Below, one piece after another: positions 5,179 through 5,958 of a stretch of 5,958 bases of DNA. Below the pieces are notes generated by a model. That model was given only the letters and a program-made list of their open reading frames with translations, was not told the origin of the DNA and made no database searches. The translations under genes were made by a program, and so were the position numbers. Source of the stretch: Candidatus Dormiibacterota bacterium (GTDB lineage Bacteria; Chloroflexota; Dormibacteria; UBA8260; Bog-877); NCBI GenBank assembly GCA_003133485.1, contig PKXR01000195.1, forward strand, positions 673 to 6,630. Reading direction: 5' to 3'. Numbering within the stretch: position 1 is the stretch's first letter; every line of letters begins with the position of its first letter.

Positions 5179-5958
5179 GTGGCCCATCACGCCCGCCACT
5201 CGCGCCTCATCCTCTCACTCGTCATCGGCACGACGATCTTCTTGGCGGGCTGCGGAGGCCCAGCACCCACCGCGACCCCCTCCGCAAGCGTTTCGCCTTC
5301 CCCTACTCGCAGCTCACCTCCGTCCGAGAACACCAACCTTCCCGCCGGACTGGAGATGTTCACAACCTCCTTCGTCAGTCCGGCTCAGGGCTTCGCTCTG
5401 GGGGGGACCTGCTCTGAAACCACAGGAGCGTGTCGCGCCCAGGTGATTGCAACCACGGACGGCGGGGTACGGTGGCACTCGGTCGGAACGCTCAAAGTAC
5501 TGGTGTCCTCGGGACCGCCCACCTGCGGTACAGGTGCGGGCGCGAATACCGCCTCCGTGAGCGAAATCACCTTTGCCAACCAATCAGATGGCTGGGCCTG
5601 GGGGCCAAAGCTGTACTTCACCCGCGATGGTGCAGAGAAATGGCACGTCGCTAAGCTCGCTGGCTCCGTGCAGGCTTTGACGGTGGTCGGCAGCCAGGTA
5701 TGGGCCGTCGTGACTGAGTGCAACGATTCGAGAGTAAGGACCAACCAAAGCCTTGAACTGATGAAATCGCCGGTGCGCGGCGGGGCTTGGTCCCAGGTCG
5801 CTGGGCTGCCCGCGATCAGCGCGAGCTCCGCGAGCCTGGTTGCCACGACTTCGCTCCAGGCGTGGCTAGAGGTGACCGGGCTCAGCATGAGCGGGGATGG
5901 CACCGTGGCCACCCTCTTTGCCACCTCCGACGGGGGCGCCACCTGGTCCGCTCTTGAG
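5179..5958 (+). CDS. Secreted lipoprotein with Asp-box (BNR/YCF48-like) beta-propeller repeats (3' partial)
   Basis: From GTG at 5179 the frame stays open for 260 codons to the last base, so the end lies outside the window. An in-frame TGA at 5161-5163 makes this GTG the first standard start; its ribosome site is weak (GAGG about 13 nt before). The N-terminus is a lipoprotein signal peptide: basic and histidine-rich residues 2-9, hydrophobic LILSLVIGTTIF (10-21), and lipobox LAGC (22-25) with C25 as the lipidated residue. A Pro/Ser/Thr-rich spacer follows (28-50). Then come repeats with the Asp-box pattern: TTDGGVRW (92-99), TRDGAEKW (148-155), a degenerate SPVRGGAW (197-204), and TSDGGATW (249-256), as in sialidase-like or YCF48-like propellers. 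C78, C85, C116 and C181 could form disulfides outside the membrane. The sequence shows no catalytic site and family members often lack enzymatic activity, so a binding or scaffold role is as likely as an enzymatic one. Confidence 0.85.
   Translation, partial: MAHHARHSRLILSLVIGTTIFLAGCGGPAPTATPSASVSPSPTRSSPPSENTNLPAGLEMFTTSFVSPAQGFALGGTCSETTGACRAQVIATTDGGVRWHSVGTLKVLVSSGPPTCGTGAGANTASVSEITFANQSDGWAWGPKLYFTRDGAEKWHVAKLAGSVQALTVVGSQVWAVVTECNDSRVRTNQSLELMKSPVRGGAWSQVAGLPAISASSASLVATTSLQAWLEVTGLSMSGDGTVATLFATSDGGATWSALE

Noticed and set aside
1..5958. A new multi-gene defence or stress system built from the hemerythrin, glycosylase, DinB and sigma genes.
   Set aside because: The genes are on different strands with independent spacing, apart from the arsR-SRPBCC pair, and nothing in the sequence ties them together.

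Overview
The window is high-GC bacterial DNA with mostly short, chromosomal-type gene spacing. Gene content points to a soil or freshwater Actinomycetota- or Chloroflexota/Dormibacterota-like genome: an ECF42-type sigma factor, an ArsR-SRPBCC pair, a DUF664-type DinB protein and an Asp-box lipoprotein. This placement is inferred from family resemblance and composition only. I see no phage genes, transposase, CRISPR array or plasmid functions.

Layout. (1) 1-885, plus strand: the C-terminal 294 residues of an ECF42-like sigma factor whose beginning lies left of the window. (2) 946-1020, plus: a complete tRNA-Lys(UUU) with encoded CCA. (3) 1036-1266, minus: a decayed C-terminal remnant of a HepT/DUF86 (HEPN toxin) gene, with an internal stop on its catalytic motif. 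(4) 1285-1812, minus: a hemerythrin-like HHE protein. (5) 2018-2828, minus: a two-gene operon, arsR-type repressor then SRPBCC/AHSA1 protein, with overlapping ends. A near-consensus promoter and an AT-rich inverted repeat lie just upstream. (6) 2960-3940, plus: an AlkA-like HhH-GPD DNA glycosylase, divergent from the arsR operon and preceded by a strong Shine-Dalgarno. (7) 3941-4579: a 639-nt stretch with no convincing gene but a few hairpins, including a perfect 16-bp palindrome. (8) 4580-5062, plus: a DinB/DUF664 protein. (9) 5179-5958, plus: a secreted lipoprotein with Asp-box (BNR/YCF48-like) repeats that runs off the right edge.

How the genes may work together. The ArsR-like repressor very probably controls itself and the SRPBCC gene. 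The other genes are single transcription units. Several have plausible stress or detoxification roles (ECF sigma, hemerythrin, alkylated-base glycosylase, DinB-like thiol or metal enzyme), but nothing in the sequence shows that they form one system. I found no clear undescribed system. The points most worth a second look are the hepT remnant beside the tRNA gene, the arsR control region with its TTG start, and the gene-poor stretch before the DinB gene.
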